The notes: generated from the letters alone by a model not told the origin. A stretch of 64,000 bases of DNA from Crocinitomix catalasitica ATCC 23190 (GCF_000621625.1 NZ_JHXV01000018.1:31260-95259); one strand, 5' to 3'. Counted from the stretch's first letter, positions 1 through 9,954 are shown. A program made the numbers and translations.

Positions 1-345
1 GATTATTGTGGATGCGGTATCGTTTCGGATTCAATCAAGGTTGTAAGACGACCTAAAATTAATTATTTAGATATTACTTTTCCGAATGTTTTTAGCCCAA
101 ATTCTGATGATACAAATGAAGAATTTAAACTAACTTTTCATACACCTTTCCCTTTTGATTGGGAAGTTAAAATAGTCAATAGGTGGGGTGTTGATGTAGG
201 CTATATGAATAATGAAAATGACACTTGGGACGGCATTGCACTGAACGGGGCACTTTGCAACACTGGCGTTTATTATTACCAATTTAAGGCTGAAATTAAT
301 GGTGATTATTATATAGAGCATAAAGCATTGCACATAATTAGATAA
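1..345 (+). CDS. C-terminal end of a T9SS type B (gliding-motility domain) protein, partial
   Basis: The open frame is already running at base 1 and stops at 343-345, so only the last 114 residues are visible. They form a type B T9SS sorting domain: a 'TFPNVFSPNSDD' start, a central 'IVNRWGVDV', 'TWDGIALNG', 'TGVYYYQFK' and a terminal 'HIIR'. In this family the domain sends a large surface protein through the type IX secretion system and is not thought to be removed and anchored in the same way as type A domains. The upstream part and therefore the function of the whole protein are outside the window. The frame is convergent with the gap gene. Confidence 0.85.
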   Translation, partial: DYCGCGIVSDSIKVVRRPKINYLDITFPNVFSPNSDDTNEEFKLTFHTPFPFDWEVKIVNRWGVDVGYMNNENDTWDGIALNGALCNTGVYYYQFKAEINGDYYIEHKALHIIR

Positions 346-444
346 AACTCTTTTTTTTGTTCAAAATTTCGTGTGATAGAATGTTCTTTCTAATCCATCA
401 TGATAAGATGGTTAAAAAGTATAGTAATCGAAGGGCGTTGGAGT

Positions 445-481
445 ATCCCCGAACCAAGCAATAGTATTTGGAAACGGGGAT
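445..481. terminator. Stem-loop between convergent genes, possible terminator
   Basis: ATCCCCG at 445-451 pairs with CGGGGAT at 475-481, and an inner CCAA/TTGG can extend the stem. It lies between the stop of the upstream surface protein and the stop of the convergent gap gene, where a shared terminator is expected. There is no long T-run on either side, so the call is tentative. Confidence 0.4.
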
Positions 482-547
482 TTAAGATGTCTGTTTATAA
501 CGATTTGAATTAGATAAACGAAGTCGTTAATAGATTAGTCAATTCGT

Positions 548-1561
<1,014 letters not shown>

Positions 1562-1839
1562 TTAATTGTTTTTACTGATACGATTAAAAAAATATTTTTC
1601 AGTCCTTTTCGGTTATTAATAATACTCCTGATATACTTTTATTGGTACAGCGAATTCCACGTGAAGACACTTTTTGATTACCCTTGTATGTATATCTAAT
1701 TCACCCAATCCAAAAAAGGACATTATTCTTTGGTTGCATATACAATTCGATCACTTACTGTTTAGCAATTTTTAGGCTCACAGAAAATTGATCGTGAAAT
1801 TAAGTTATGCGAATTGTAAGATAATAAAAAAATATTAAA

Positions 1840-1852
1840 TGTCAATATGACA
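1840..1852. promoter_or_regulatory. Palindrome TGTCA-N3-TGACA, candidate operator of the NUDIX-like regulator
   Basis: The 13-mer TGTCAATATGACA lies between gapA and the regulator gene. The same TGTCA-N3-TGACA architecture recurs at 2893-2905, just past the other end of the regulator and upstream of eda. Two equal-length copies flanking a regulator gene suggest its own binding sites. No published motif was matched. Confidence 0.45.
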
Positions 1853-2089
1853 CTAAGATAGTCATCTGTTTTAATTATCAGGTGTTTCAATGAAAAAAAT
1901 ACTGAATTCAATTTGATTAAGATTCATGTTTTTATTTCAATTGAATACATTTATTATTAGGTGTATGATTTAAAATCCGTCGATTAAAAGCGTTTGTTTA
2001 TTTACACATGGAGCATTATTTATTCATGTAAAAACATTAAAAGTGCAAAAAAACAATGTGTTATTTTACGCTTAGTTCATTTAGAGGTT

Positions 2090-2122
2090 TTGCGCAACTA
2101 TGCTATTGTTTTTTTATATTTG
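2090..2122 (+). promoter_or_regulatory. Bacteroidota-type promoter for the NUDIX-like regulator
   Basis: TTG at 2090-2092 and TATATTTG at 2115-2122 match the TTG-N17-23-TAnnTTTG consensus with a 22-nt spacer. The ATG at 2127 follows the -7 box by only 4 nt, so the message would be leaderless or nearly so. Confidence 0.45.
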
Positions 2123-2126
2123 AAAA

Positions 2127-2870
2127 ATGGATAATAATGATCGCTCAAACTTAAATCAACGTATATCAGTCGATTGTGTAATATTCGGGTTCGATTTCGA
2201 AAAATTAAATGTTTTACTTATTAAACGAAAATCACCAGAAAATGGTAGGTTGAATCAGTTTTCTCTTCCTGGTGACCTTATCTTTGAAACAGAAAACCTA
2301 GAACAAGCTGCAATTAGAGTTTTGCATGATTTAACCGGTTTGAAAGATATTTTTCTTGAACAACTGGGCGCGTTTAGTGTGGATCGCCATTCAAATGAAG
2401 AAGATAGAATTTGGTTGAGAGCTGTTAGGGAACAACCAGAAGCACATGTTATTACAGTTGCATATTATGCCTTAGTAAATCTAACATCTTTTGAATTAAA
2501 ACCAGCCTATTTTGCTTCTTCGGCCAGTTGGCAGCCGATAGACGAAATTAATTCTTTGGCTTTTGGACATATGAACATACTTAATAATGCCCACAAACAG
2601 CTACGTACAAAACTCAAAATTCAACCGATTGGATTTAATTTACTACCCGAAAAATTTACGCTTTCACAACTTCATAAATTATATGAAGTGATTGTAGGTA
2701 AGGCGCTTGACAAAAGAAACTTTAGAAGAAAATTGATTAAACTTCAAATCGTAAAAAAATTAGATGAGAAGCAAGTAGATGTACCTCATAAACCATCCAA
2801 TTTTTATGCGTTTAATACTGAGAATTATAGAAAATTAGTGGAAGACGGATTTGATAATTTTGGTTTCTAA
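2127..2870 (+). CDS. NUDIX-fold transcriptional regulator (NrtR/AraR-like), probably not a hydrolase
   Basis: The 247-residue protein has an N-terminal NUDIX fold (about residues 12-150) and a C-terminal winged-helix region (about 160-235, 'FTLSQLHKLYEVIVGKALDKRNFRRKL'), the layout of NrtR-type regulators, which in Bacteroidota often control sugar genes. The NUDIX box keeps a Gly and a following Glu, but the REUXEE core is replaced by RVLHDLTG. Catalytic glutamates are therefore missing and ligand sensing is more likely than hydrolysis. It sits between gapA and eda and is flanked by two TGTCA-N3-TGACA palindromes. A role in controlling sugar-acid or triose metabolism is inferred. The effector is unknown. 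Confidence 0.8.
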   Translation: MDNNDRSNLNQRISVDCVIFGFDFEKLNVLLIKRKSPENGRLNQFSLPGDLIFETENLEQAAIRVLHDLTGLKDIFLEQLGAFSVDRHSNEEDRIWLRAVREQPEAHVITVAYYALVNLTSFELKPAYFASSASWQPIDEINSLAFGHMNILNNAHKQLRTKLKIQPIGFNLLPEKFTLSQLHKLYEVIVGKALDKRNFRRKLIKLQIVKKLDEKQVDVPHKPSNFYAFNTENYRKLVEDGFDNFGF

Positions 2871-2892
2871 TGAATTAATCACAAGTAGTTAT

Positions 2893-2905
2893 TGTCATTT
2901 TGACA
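2893..2905. promoter_or_regulatory. Second TGTCA-N3-TGACA palindrome, upstream of eda
   Basis: TGTCATTTTGACA has the same arms and spacer length as the copy at 1840-1852. It lies just after the regulator stop and about 270 bp before the eda start, in a 304-bp spacer (2871-3174) that holds nothing else recognisable. Confidence 0.45.
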
Positions 2906-3174
2906 TAAAGGTTTATATTAGCAATGAAGTTTTCTACTTTTTAAGTTAAATAAAATGAGAGAAAAGCAAATTAAGTCCTTTTAAAAGTGATTTTTTAGCG
3001 CTATTTTAATCTTTCAACGTGAAAAATGGAAATTTGTCCTGACTATCAGATGATATACAAGGCAGCCTTTTACTTTAGATTAATATAACACTCCAACCTC
3101 GGTTGCTATTTTTATTAAATAAAAAAAGCTGTGAACCGTAAATGAAAGTGGTGTGGAGTTGAAAAACAGATACT

Positions 3175-3735
3175 ATGCAAAATAACATTGAAAAAATACT
3201 TGAATCCCATCCGCTAATTCCTGTGGTTACAATTCATAAAGAAGAAGAGATTAAACAACTTTATGAGCACCTATCCAGTCAAGGAATAAGTTGCGTTGAA
3301 ATTACCTTACGCACTGATTTTGCTTGGGAGGCGATTGCGCTTTTTAAGTCAGAGTATAAAGATAGTTTTAAGGTTGGAGTAGGGACAATCACTTCTGTAG
3401 AGCATATTAAGCGCTGCGTGGAGTTGGAGGTTGACTTTATGGTTAGTCCCGGACTTTGTCCTGCTCTTAAAGAGAATTTCGAAAAAAGTGGAATTCCTTT
3501 TTTGCCGGGTGTTTCAACACCGAGTGAAATAATGTCTGCCATGGAACTTGGGTGGCGCTATTTGAAATTTTTCCCAGCACATTTATTTGGTGGGGCTAAG
3601 GCTTTGAAAACCTATAGTAATGTTTTTAAGGAAGTAATTTTTTGTCCTACGGGCGGAATAAATGCCGAAAATTATCAGACATTTTTGGACCTTCCAAATG
3701 TTATGTCTCTTGGCGGCTCTTGGTTAGTTAAGTAA
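3175..3735 (+). CDS. eda: 2-keto-3-deoxy-6-phosphogluconate (KDPG) aldolase
   Basis: This 186-residue protein cleaves KDPG to pyruvate and glyceraldehyde-3-phosphate, the last step of Entner-Doudoroff and uronate catabolism. The class I aldolase signature is clear: VEITLRT with E42 and R46, VGVGTITS, a Schiff-base lysine in LKFFPA (K131), and the phosphate-binding PTGGIN segment. It is somewhat shorter than the common length near 210, mainly at the C-terminus. Its partner KdgK lies 0.8 kb away on the other strand in the alginate locus, so the product of that operon is its likely substrate. The neighbouring NUDIX-like regulator may control it. Confidence 0.93.
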   Translation: MQNNIEKILESHPLIPVVTIHKEEEIKQLYEHLSSQGISCVEITLRTDFAWEAIALFKSEYKDSFKVGVGTITSVEHIKRCVELEVDFMVSPGLCPALKENFEKSGIPFLPGVSTPSEIMSAMELGWRYLKFFPAHLFGGAKALKTYSNVFKEVIFCPTGGINAENYQTFLDLPNVMSLGGSWLVK

Positions 3736-3914
3736 TGATTTCAATTATTTACCCCAAATGGTTATGATAAATGAAATAGAAGTGGGCTATGTATTAAATC
3801 TGAATAATTTAAGCGCACATAACATAGATAAAACATTTATTTAATAAAAATGAACGTTCTCACAAAAAAATATATTGATACTATTAGATTTTCTAAACAA
3901 ACATTAAACAAATT

Positions 3915-4307
3915 ATGATTATAGCAATAGTTGCACATGACGGAAAAAAAGCAGAAATGGTTCAGTTTTTAAATGAGCATGCTGATTTTCTGCATCAAAA
4001 TGAAATTAAGCTTATTGCAACGGGAACAACCGGAAGCAAAGTTGAAAAGGTTGGATTTGAAGTAACCAAATTGCTATCAGGACCTTACGGCGGAGATGCG
4101 CAAATAGCCTCGAGAGTATCAGAAGGCAAGTGTGATATGGTTGTCTTTTTTCGAGATCCATTAGCGAAGCATCCGCACGAACCTGACATCTCTGTTTTGA
4201 TGAGGATTTGTGACGTTCATGATGTTCCATTGGCTACGAATCCATCTACAGCAAATCTGCTTTTTGAAGGGTTAAAGAAAAGTGGTAAATTGAATCCGGC
4301 TAATTAG
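3915..4307 (+). CDS. mgsA: Methylglyoxal synthase
   Basis: The 130-residue protein converts dihydroxyacetone phosphate to methylglyoxal and phosphate, a bypass used when triose phosphates accumulate. ATGTTG (35-40) is the phosphate-binding loop. GPYGGDAQI carries D61, and DPLAKHPHEPD carries H88 and D91. With a constant offset of ten these match D71, H98 and D101 of the E. coli enzyme. It follows eda in the same direction after a 179-bp gap. Placement beside an aldolase that releases triose phosphate suggests an overflow valve during rapid uronate use, which is inference. Confidence 0.93.
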   Translation: MIIAIVAHDGKKAEMVQFLNEHADFLHQNEIKLIATGTTGSKVEKVGFEVTKLLSGPYGGDAQIASRVSEGKCDMVVFFRDPLAKHPHEPDISVLMRICDVHDVPLATNPSTANLLFEGLKKSGKLNPAN

Positions 4308-4462
4308 AACTGAAAAGACTTATTTTTATTAAAGTATCCTTTTTTTAATTATAAAATAAGTTTAGTTTATCTCTTTAAAAGTAAATATGTAGTAAAGCGA
4401 TATCTTTTGTGAAATGAGTCCATTGCATTTAAAGATTGGCTCAATATAAAGAATTAAAAATA

Positions 4463-4508
4463 ACAGGTGGTTTTGAGATGAGTGTTCTATGGCTCTTAAG
4501 CCACCTGT
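4463..4508 (-). terminator. Terminator of the gntR-MFS-SDR-kdgK operon
   Basis: ACAGGTGG (4463-4470) pairs with CCACCTGT (4501-4508), with GAG/CTC further in. Read on the minus strand the stem is followed by a T-rich stretch (TTATTTTTAA). It lies 21 bp after the kdgK stop. Confidence 0.7.
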
Positions 4509-4529
4509 AAAAATTAAAGTACAATTAAA

Positions 4530-5552
4530 TTATCTTGATACTTCACCAGTGTCGTCTCCAGTCATCATTTTTTCAACTTCTTCTAAGCTTACTAAATTAT
4601 AATCTCCAGATATTGTGTGTTTCAAGCAACATGCAGCGACTGAAAAGTCAAGTGTTTTTTGTAAATCGTTATCATAGGAAAGTAGTCCGTAGATTAATCC
4701 TCCCATAAAAGCATCGCCACTACCAACCCTATCTACGACAGGGGTCACCTCTTTAAGTTTTGCTCTGTACACTTTGTTTCCGTCAAATAAAATACCTCCA
4801 ATGCGTTGATGAGAAGCACTAACAGAGTAACGTAGTGTTGTAGCAATTATTTCCAAATTTGGGCACGCTTTAAATATTTCTTCGTATAGAATTGGTAAAG
4901 AAGATTCATTTTGATAATTAGGATCAACTTTATTTTTACCCAACATGAAGTAAGCAGTATCAATATCTCCTAAAATAATATGACTATATTTTAAAAGTTG
5001 CGGCATAACTTCATGGGGTTGTTTACCATAATTCCATAGTTTAGAACGGTAGTTTAAATCACATGAAATTTTAATGCCTAATTTATGTGCAGCTTGAACC
5101 GCTTTTAAGCATTGTTGTGTTGCACTTTCTGAAATAGCAGGAGTAATACCGCTCCAGTGAAACCAAGTGGCATCTTTCAAAATTTCCTCCCAATCAAAAA
5201 CTCCTTCTTCAGCAGTTGCAAAAGAACTATATTTTCTATCGTAAACAACTTTACTTCCTCTTGTACCTGCTCCAGTTTCTAAGAAATATACACCTAATCT
5301 ATCTCCACCGTATACTACATTATCTAAGCCAACTTTTAATTTACGCATTTCTTTAACAGTACAAGCTCCCATGTCATTATCAGGAACGATAGTGACAAAT
5401 TCAGATTTAACTCCATAATTTGCCAACGATACTGCAACATTAAATTCGCCGCCTCCATAGGAGACAGCGAATGTTTTTGCCTGAACAAAACGTAAATGTC
5501 GTTCAGTAGATAAGCGTAACATTATTTCACCAAATGTTACAACATTATTCAT
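4530..5552 (-). CDS. kdgK: 2-keto-3-deoxygluconate kinase (PfkB family)
   Basis: The 340-residue PfkB/ribokinase-family protein phosphorylates 2-keto-3-deoxygluconate to KDPG in the cytosol. The N-terminal 'GGGEFNVAVSLANYG' sugar-binding glycine motif and the C-terminal 'VGSGDAFMGGLIYG' signature with the catalytic aspartate are both intact. It is the last gene of the four-gene operon, 20 bp after the reductase that makes its substrate, and a terminator follows. Identification as KdgK rather than another PfkB sugar kinase rests on the family resemblance and on its neighbours (DEH reductase, uronate transporter, nearby eda). Confidence 0.9.
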   Translation of the reverse strand: MNNVVTFGEIMLRLSTERHLRFVQAKTFAVSYGGGEFNVAVSLANYGVKSEFVTIVPDNDMGACTVKEMRKLKVGLDNVVYGGDRLGVYFLETGAGTRGSKVVYDRKYSSFATAEEGVFDWEEILKDATWFHWSGITPAISESATQQCLKAVQAAHKLGIKISCDLNYRSKLWNYGKQPHEVMPQLLKYSHIILGDIDTAYFMLGKNKVDPNYQNESSLPILYEEIFKACPNLEIIATTLRYSVSASHQRIGGILFDGNKVYRAKLKEVTPVVDRVGSGDAFMGGLIYGLLSYDNDLQKTLDFSVAACCLKHTISGDYNLVSLEEVEKMMTGDDTGEVSR

Positions 5553-5572
5553 AATTTGTTTAATTTTTTATA

Positions 5573-6331
5573 TTATATACCTAAAGCTTGTCCACCACCA
5601 ACTTGAATTGTTTCAGCTGTTATAAAAGAGGCATCTTTACTCGCTAAAAATGCAACTACACCTGAAATATCTTCTGGTTGACCTAATCTTCCAAGCATAA
5701 TATTATTTGCCCAAGAAGCAAAAACTTCTGGTTTTGTAGATTTGATTTGTGCATGGAAAGGTGTGTCAATAGTTCCTGGAGATACTGCATTTACTCTAAT
5801 CCCATATTCAGCTAAATCTTTTGCTAAAGCTCTAGTTATTGCGTGAACACCAGCTTTTGAAGTGCCATAAATTCCAGCTCCAGGACCTCCAGCATTCCAA
5901 CCAGCATTTGATGTATAATTAATAATAGAAGCGTATTCACTTTTCTTTAAGTATGGTATTGCTGCTCTTGACGCAAAGAATGTTGAATCTAAGTTTAAAG
6001 CCATAACATTTCTATAAAATTCAGTTGTCATTTCTTCAAATCTAGATCTACCACCTAAACCTCCTGCATTATTCACCAAAACATCTATTTTGCCGTATTT
6101 TTCACCAATTTTCTTGATATTTGATGTTACTAATTCTTCATTAGTCACATCAAAACCATAATACTCAGCATCGATACCAGCATCAGTTAATACTTTTAAT
6201 TTTTCAGCACCTGCTTCATCATTAATACCATTTATTATCACAGTATAACCTTCTTTTCCTAAACGCTCCGCTACAGAAAAACCAATTCCTCCTGTTGCTC
6301 CTGTTACAATTGCTACTCTATTCTTATTCAT
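5573..6331 (-). CDS. Short-chain dehydrogenase, probable DEH reductase of alginate catabolism
   Basis: The 252-residue classical SDR has TGATGGIG (residues 10-17) for cofactor binding, NNAG (87-90), N113, S141 and the catalytic Y155-K159 in YGTSKAG. In alginate loci of marine flavobacteria, SDRs at this place reduce 4-deoxy-L-erythro-5-hexoseulose uronate (DEH) to 2-keto-3-deoxygluconate, the KdgK substrate. It lies 24 bp after the MFS transporter and 20 bp before kdgK, which fits that step exactly. A general oxidoreductase of the FabG type cannot be excluded from sequence alone. Confidence 0.85.
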   Translation of the reverse strand: MNKNRVAIVTGATGGIGFSVAERLGKEGYTVIINGINDEAGAEKLKVLTDAGIDAEYYGFDVTNEELVTSNIKKIGEKYGKIDVLVNNAGGLGGRSRFEEMTTEFYRNVMALNLDSTFFASRAAIPYLKKSEYASIINYTSNAGWNAGGPGAGIYGTSKAGVHAITRALAKDLAEYGIRVNAVSPGTIDTPFHAQIKSTKPEVFASWANNIMLGRLGQPEDISGVVAFLASKDASFITAETIQVGGGQALGI

Positions 6332-6355
6332 CTTTTTTTTGTTAAAAAATTTAAT

Positions 6356-7657
6356 TTACTTTTTTCTTGATTTTAAAGCTTCTATCCTTGGAATTAGTAT
6401 CCAAACACTTGCTATTACAATAAAGGCTAATGTAGCTCCAATTATAAAAGCTGGAGTATAATTGCCATCGGAAGTTAGTTTTGGTACTAAAGCTATCAAA
6501 CCTGCTCCAGACAATTTTGCAGCCGTTCCTGCAAAGCCTGAAAGTGTTCCAACTGTTTTTTTTCCGTATAAATCACTAGGCAGGGTTTGTACATTTCCAA
6601 TTGCTGTTTGAAACCCAAATAAAACGACAGCCATTATTAATACTGCATTAAATGGTGAACCTGGATTCGCTAAAGCTAATAAGGCTGGTAACATCAATAG
6701 ACAACCTAGCGTTATTACCATTTTTCGGGTTTTATTTATATCCCAACCAGCTTTTAATCTATTGCCTGCTAATAATCCTCCAAACCATGCTCCTAACATA
6801 CCTCCAACGTATGGTACCCAACCATAAATGCCAATTGCTTTAACATCCATACCATATACTTCAGAAAGGTAAATAGGAATCCAAAAAACGAATAGCCACC
6901 AAATTGGGTCAATTGCAGCTGAAGCAATGATAACTCCCCAGCTTTGTTTACGAGAAAGTAATTCACTTACAGAAGGATTGTATTCAGGTAATTTCTCATT
7001 TTCTTTAACCTCTTTTATTTTTTCTCCTTTTAAAATATAATGTTTCTCTTCCTCAGTGATCCAAGGATGTGTTTTTGGTGGAGCTTTTACAATTATTATC
7101 CATGGAATTAACCAAAGTAAACCAACGATACCAACAATAACAAATATCATTTGCCAATTGAAATATATTGTTAAAAAAGCAATAGTCGGTATGGCAACAA
7201 TCCCACCTATTGCAGCACCCGAATTGAATAGCCCTTGAGCAAAAGCTCTCTCAGTAGCCGGAAACCATTCAGCATTTCCTTTTGCTGCTCCCGGCCAGTT
7301 TCCTGCCTCTGACACACCTAAAAAAGACCTGAAAATAGCGAAACTTGCAACCCCTTTTGCAAAAGCGTGCAGCGCGGTAGATATTGACCAAAAACCAATG
7401 GATAAAATAAAACCAATTCGCGTACCAACTTTATCAAATATTTTCCCAAATATTGATTGACCAAAGGCATACGAAAACATAAAAACAACTGATATAAAAG
7501 CATAAATTTCTTTTCGTTCAGTCATTGATTTATCTGGATACAAATCCGCCGATATATTTGGCCACAATACAATTAACGCTTGCCTATCAATATAATTAAT
7601 TATGGTTGCTAAGGCAATCAAGCCAATTACCCACCATCTAAGTCCTTTCAATTTCAT
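6356..7657 (-). CDS. MFS transporter, hexuronate/DEH type (ACS family)
   Basis: The 433-residue inner-membrane protein has about twelve hydrophobic helices and the anion:cation symporter family look, including the N-terminal 'INYIDRQAL' motif and 'GKIFDKVGTRIGF' between helices 2 and 3. ExuT-type members take up hexuronates, and in alginate loci the homologue is thought to import DEH or small unsaturated uronates. It lies 32 bp after gntR and 24 bp before the SDR, so it is co-transcribed with the enzymes that act on the imported sugar. The exact substrate is inferred from context. Confidence 0.9.
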   Translation of the reverse strand: MKLKGLRWWVIGLIALATIINYIDRQALIVLWPNISADLYPDKSMTERKEIYAFISVVFMFSYAFGQSIFGKIFDKVGTRIGFILSIGFWSISTALHAFAKGVASFAIFRSFLGVSEAGNWPGAAKGNAEWFPATERAFAQGLFNSGAAIGGIVAIPTIAFLTIYFNWQMIFVIVGIVGLLWLIPWIIIVKAPPKTHPWITEEEKHYILKGEKIKEVKENEKLPEYNPSVSELLSRKQSWGVIIASAAIDPIWWLFVFWIPIYLSEVYGMDVKAIGIYGWVPYVGGMLGAWFGGLLAGNRLKAGWDINKTRKMVITLGCLLMLPALLALANPGSPFNAVLIMAVVLFGFQTAIGNVQTLPSDLYGKKTVGTLSGFAGTAAKLSGAGLIALVPKLTSDGNYTPAFIIGATLAFIVIASVWILIPRIEALKSRKK

Positions 7658-7689
7658 TTTTCTTTGGGGTGTTTAAAAACTATTTTTTA

Positions 7690-8394
7690 TCAAGTATTGT
7701 AACAATACTTATAGAGTTCTTTAAAATGCTCTTTCATTTTTTGTTTCCCCAATTTAGGGTCTTGAAGTTTGATTGATTCGTAAATGGCTGTATGTTCTTT
7801 AATAGCTTCATTAGCTAAATTTTCGTCACAAACGTGATGTTTTTTAAAGTTTGTAATAATCTGAGGTGTGATGACTAACATAAGTGTATTCATAGTACTG
7901 TTATTGCTCGCTTTAGCAATCGCTAAATGAAATAACAAATCTTCTTGTACTGCACTTTCTCCCGCATTTACTTTTTTCGAATAGTTATCTAATGCGTTTT
8001 TAATAGCAGTCAAGTCATCCTCCGTTCGTCTTAAAGCGGCTAACCTTACGGTTTTTAGCTCTAATAATATTCTTGTTTCAACTAAGGATTTAAAATCTGG
8101 TGTACTTAACCTTAGTATATCTTCAATCATTCCGTTTAAGGCTATAATTCCGATATGAGCGACAAACGTACCACTCTGTGGAATGGATTTTAAGAGTCCA
8201 TAAAATTCTAATTTTTGTATGGCCTCTCTGAGGTTATTTCTTGATACATTGAACTTTTCAGAAAGTATACGTTCTGAGGGTAACTTTTCTCCTGGTTCAA
8301 TATTCTTGAAGTTTATTAAATCTCTTATTTGAGCAATAATTGCTTTTTGCGTCGCTAAATCTTCTGTATTTGATAGTACCTCTAATTTCATCAC
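7690..8394 (-). CDS. GntR-family regulator (FadR subfamily, FCD domain)
   Basis: The 234-residue protein has an N-terminal winged helix (about residues 12-80, 'PGEKLPSERILSEKFNVSRNNLREAIQKLE') and an all-helical FCD effector domain (about 95-225) with conserved metal-site residues in 'DLLFHLAIAKASNN' and 'EHTAIYESI'. FCD regulators bind organic or sugar acids, so a KDG-like effector is plausible. It is the first gene of the transporter/SDR/kdgK operon. The TTGG-N4-CCAA palindromes upstream of susC and of the lyase are the likely targets, and a weaker match lies upstream of this gene at 8605-8616. Confidence 0.92.
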   Translation of the reverse strand: MMKLEVLSNTEDLATQKAIIAQIRDLINFKNIEPGEKLPSERILSEKFNVSRNNLREAIQKLEFYGLLKSIPQSGTFVAHIGIIALNGMIEDILRLSTPDFKSLVETRILLELKTVRLAALRRTEDDLTAIKNALDNYSKKVNAGESAVQEDLLFHLAIAKASNNSTMNTLMLVITPQIITNFKKHHVCDENLANEAIKEHTAIYESIKLQDPKLGKQKMKEHFKELYKYCYNT

Positions 8395-8604
8395 TTGATA
8401 CGATTTTCAATCTTTGTAAATATGTTCATCTCTATTGTTATCTGCTGTGGTTTTTTATGCGAAAGACAAGTTTTTAAGAACTATATTCTTTATGATAAAC
8501 AAACTGATTTTCATCGGGCGATATTTAAATATTGATGAACTTGATTAATTTTTTTTATAAAAATACATCATTTTTTTATGACTAGTCAAAAGTCAGTCCA
8601 GTCA

Positions 8605-8616
8605 GTTATTTACCAA
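8605..8616. promoter_or_regulatory. Weak operator-like site upstream of gntR
   Basis: GTTATTTACCAA shares 9 of 12 positions with the TTGGTTTACCAA operator found before the lyase gene. It lies 211 bp upstream of the gntR start and just after susD. It could serve autoregulation but may be chance. Confidence 0.25.
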
Positions 8617-8641
8617 TTTCTTTTTCATTATCATAATTTTT

Positions 8642-9943
8642 TTAGTACCCTGGGTTTTGTGTAATTACACCATCACTTGCTAGTACTTCTGTAGATGGAA
8701 TAGGGAATAAGTGATAAATTTCATTTATTGATTCACCCATTTCAGCATCAACAGTTTGTGTTCTTACTAAATCAAACCAACGATGTCCTTCAAATGCTAA
8801 TTCTAATCTTCTTTCGTCAGCAATAGCTTTTCTAACTAATTCTTGTGTATTTAGAACAGCAGGGTCTAAAATCGCTAAACCGGCTCTAATTCTAATGTCA
8901 TCTAATAAAGGCAGTACTGTCGTTGCTGAAGTACCATTTTCATTTAAAGCTTCAGCATATAATAAAATAATGTCAGCTAGTCTTATTTCTATCCAATCCT
9001 GATCAGGATCTTCAGAAATATATTTAATTCCGGCCTTGCTTGATTCGTTAACCGTTAAATCTTTTCTAACAACATCTCCAGCGGCATCGAAGGCAGCAAC
9101 TAAATCCAAATCTAAGGGTTCAAAAGATTTAGAATCATTCCCTATATACCAACCTGTAAATTCAGTGAAACCGTATTCGTCTGGAACTGATCGTGACAAT
9201 TGTGTAGCAAAGATAACTTCTGAGTTAAGATCATTGAAACTTCCAAAAATATCAGAAAAATTTTCTTGTAGACTTATTCCTGCTCCTGATGCAGCTGATA
9301 TAGCATCACCAAGGTAAGTTTCAGCACGACTAAAATTACGATTTTGCATGTGTACTTTACCTAGTAAACTTTGAGCAGCTAATTGAGATGCACGCCCGTT
9401 TGATATTCCTGAATTATCTAAAAACGAAATGGCGTCTTCTAAATCAGGAATAATTACGTCGTTATATACAGATGAAGCTGATTGTCTAGTTAGATTTAGA
9501 TTAATATCACTTGAAGTTAAGTTTATAGTGACATCGCCAAATACTTTCACTAGCTTGAAATAAGACAATGCTCTTAAAAACTTAGCTTCACCAACAATGC
9601 TCATATCATCTGTGTTTTCAATTACAGTGTTTGCACTTAGAATAGATCTGTACATGGCAATATAGAAAGGACTAAAAAATTGTTCTTCCATATCTAATAA
9701 ATCATTATTGAATCTATCAAAAGAAGTATAGGGTTCTTCTATCATTAAAGCATTATCAGCTCTAAAATCTCCCATAATTGCTAGTGGAGTTACAGACCCC
9801 AATTGATAATAATATGCGGCATTTAATACACCACCAAAATCAGTTAATGAATTTGAGTTAGCAATATTTTTTGGGACTTGTTCTAACTTTTCACAAGCCA
9901 CAATCGATAAGCATATTCCGAATAATAAAATTACTTTTTTCAT
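8642..9943 (-). CDS. SusD/RagB-like surface glycan-binding lipoprotein
   Basis: The 433-residue protein starts with a lipoprotein signal whose lipobox ends at C17 (SIVAC). The body has SusD features: TPR-like helices, 'EAKFLRALSYFKLVKVFGDV', and the C-terminal 'DERRLELAFEGHRWFDLVRT' and 'LFPIP' motifs. SusD proteins sit on the outer membrane as the lid of a SusC barrel and capture oligosaccharides. It follows the SusC gene by 11 bp and so forms the alginate-oligomer uptake complex with it. At 433 residues it is on the short side for the family. A 247-bp gap containing weak regulatory signals separates it from gntR. Confidence 0.95.
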   Translation of the reverse strand: MKKVILLFGICLSIVACEKLEQVPKNIANSNSLTDFGGVLNAAYYYQLGSVTPLAIMGDFRADNALMIEEPYTSFDRFNNDLLDMEEQFFSPFYIAMYRSILSANTVIENTDDMSIVGEAKFLRALSYFKLVKVFGDVTINLTSSDINLNLTRQSASSVYNDVIIPDLEDAISFLDNSGISNGRASQLAAQSLLGKVHMQNRNFSRAETYLGDAISAASGAGISLQENFSDIFGSFNDLNSEVIFATQLSRSVPDEYGFTEFTGWYIGNDSKSFEPLDLDLVAAFDAAGDVVRKDLTVNESSKAGIKYISEDPDQDWIEIRLADIILLYAEALNENGTSATTVLPLLDDIRIRAGLAILDPAVLNTQELVRKAIADERRLELAFEGHRWFDLVRTQTVDAEMGESINEIYHLFPIPSTEVLASDGVITQNPGY

Positions 9944-9954
9944 TTGTCCTCTTT

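Noticed and set aside
130..333. Antisense open frame within the first gene
   Set aside because: It lies opposite the clear type B sorting domain and has no signal, family or start context.
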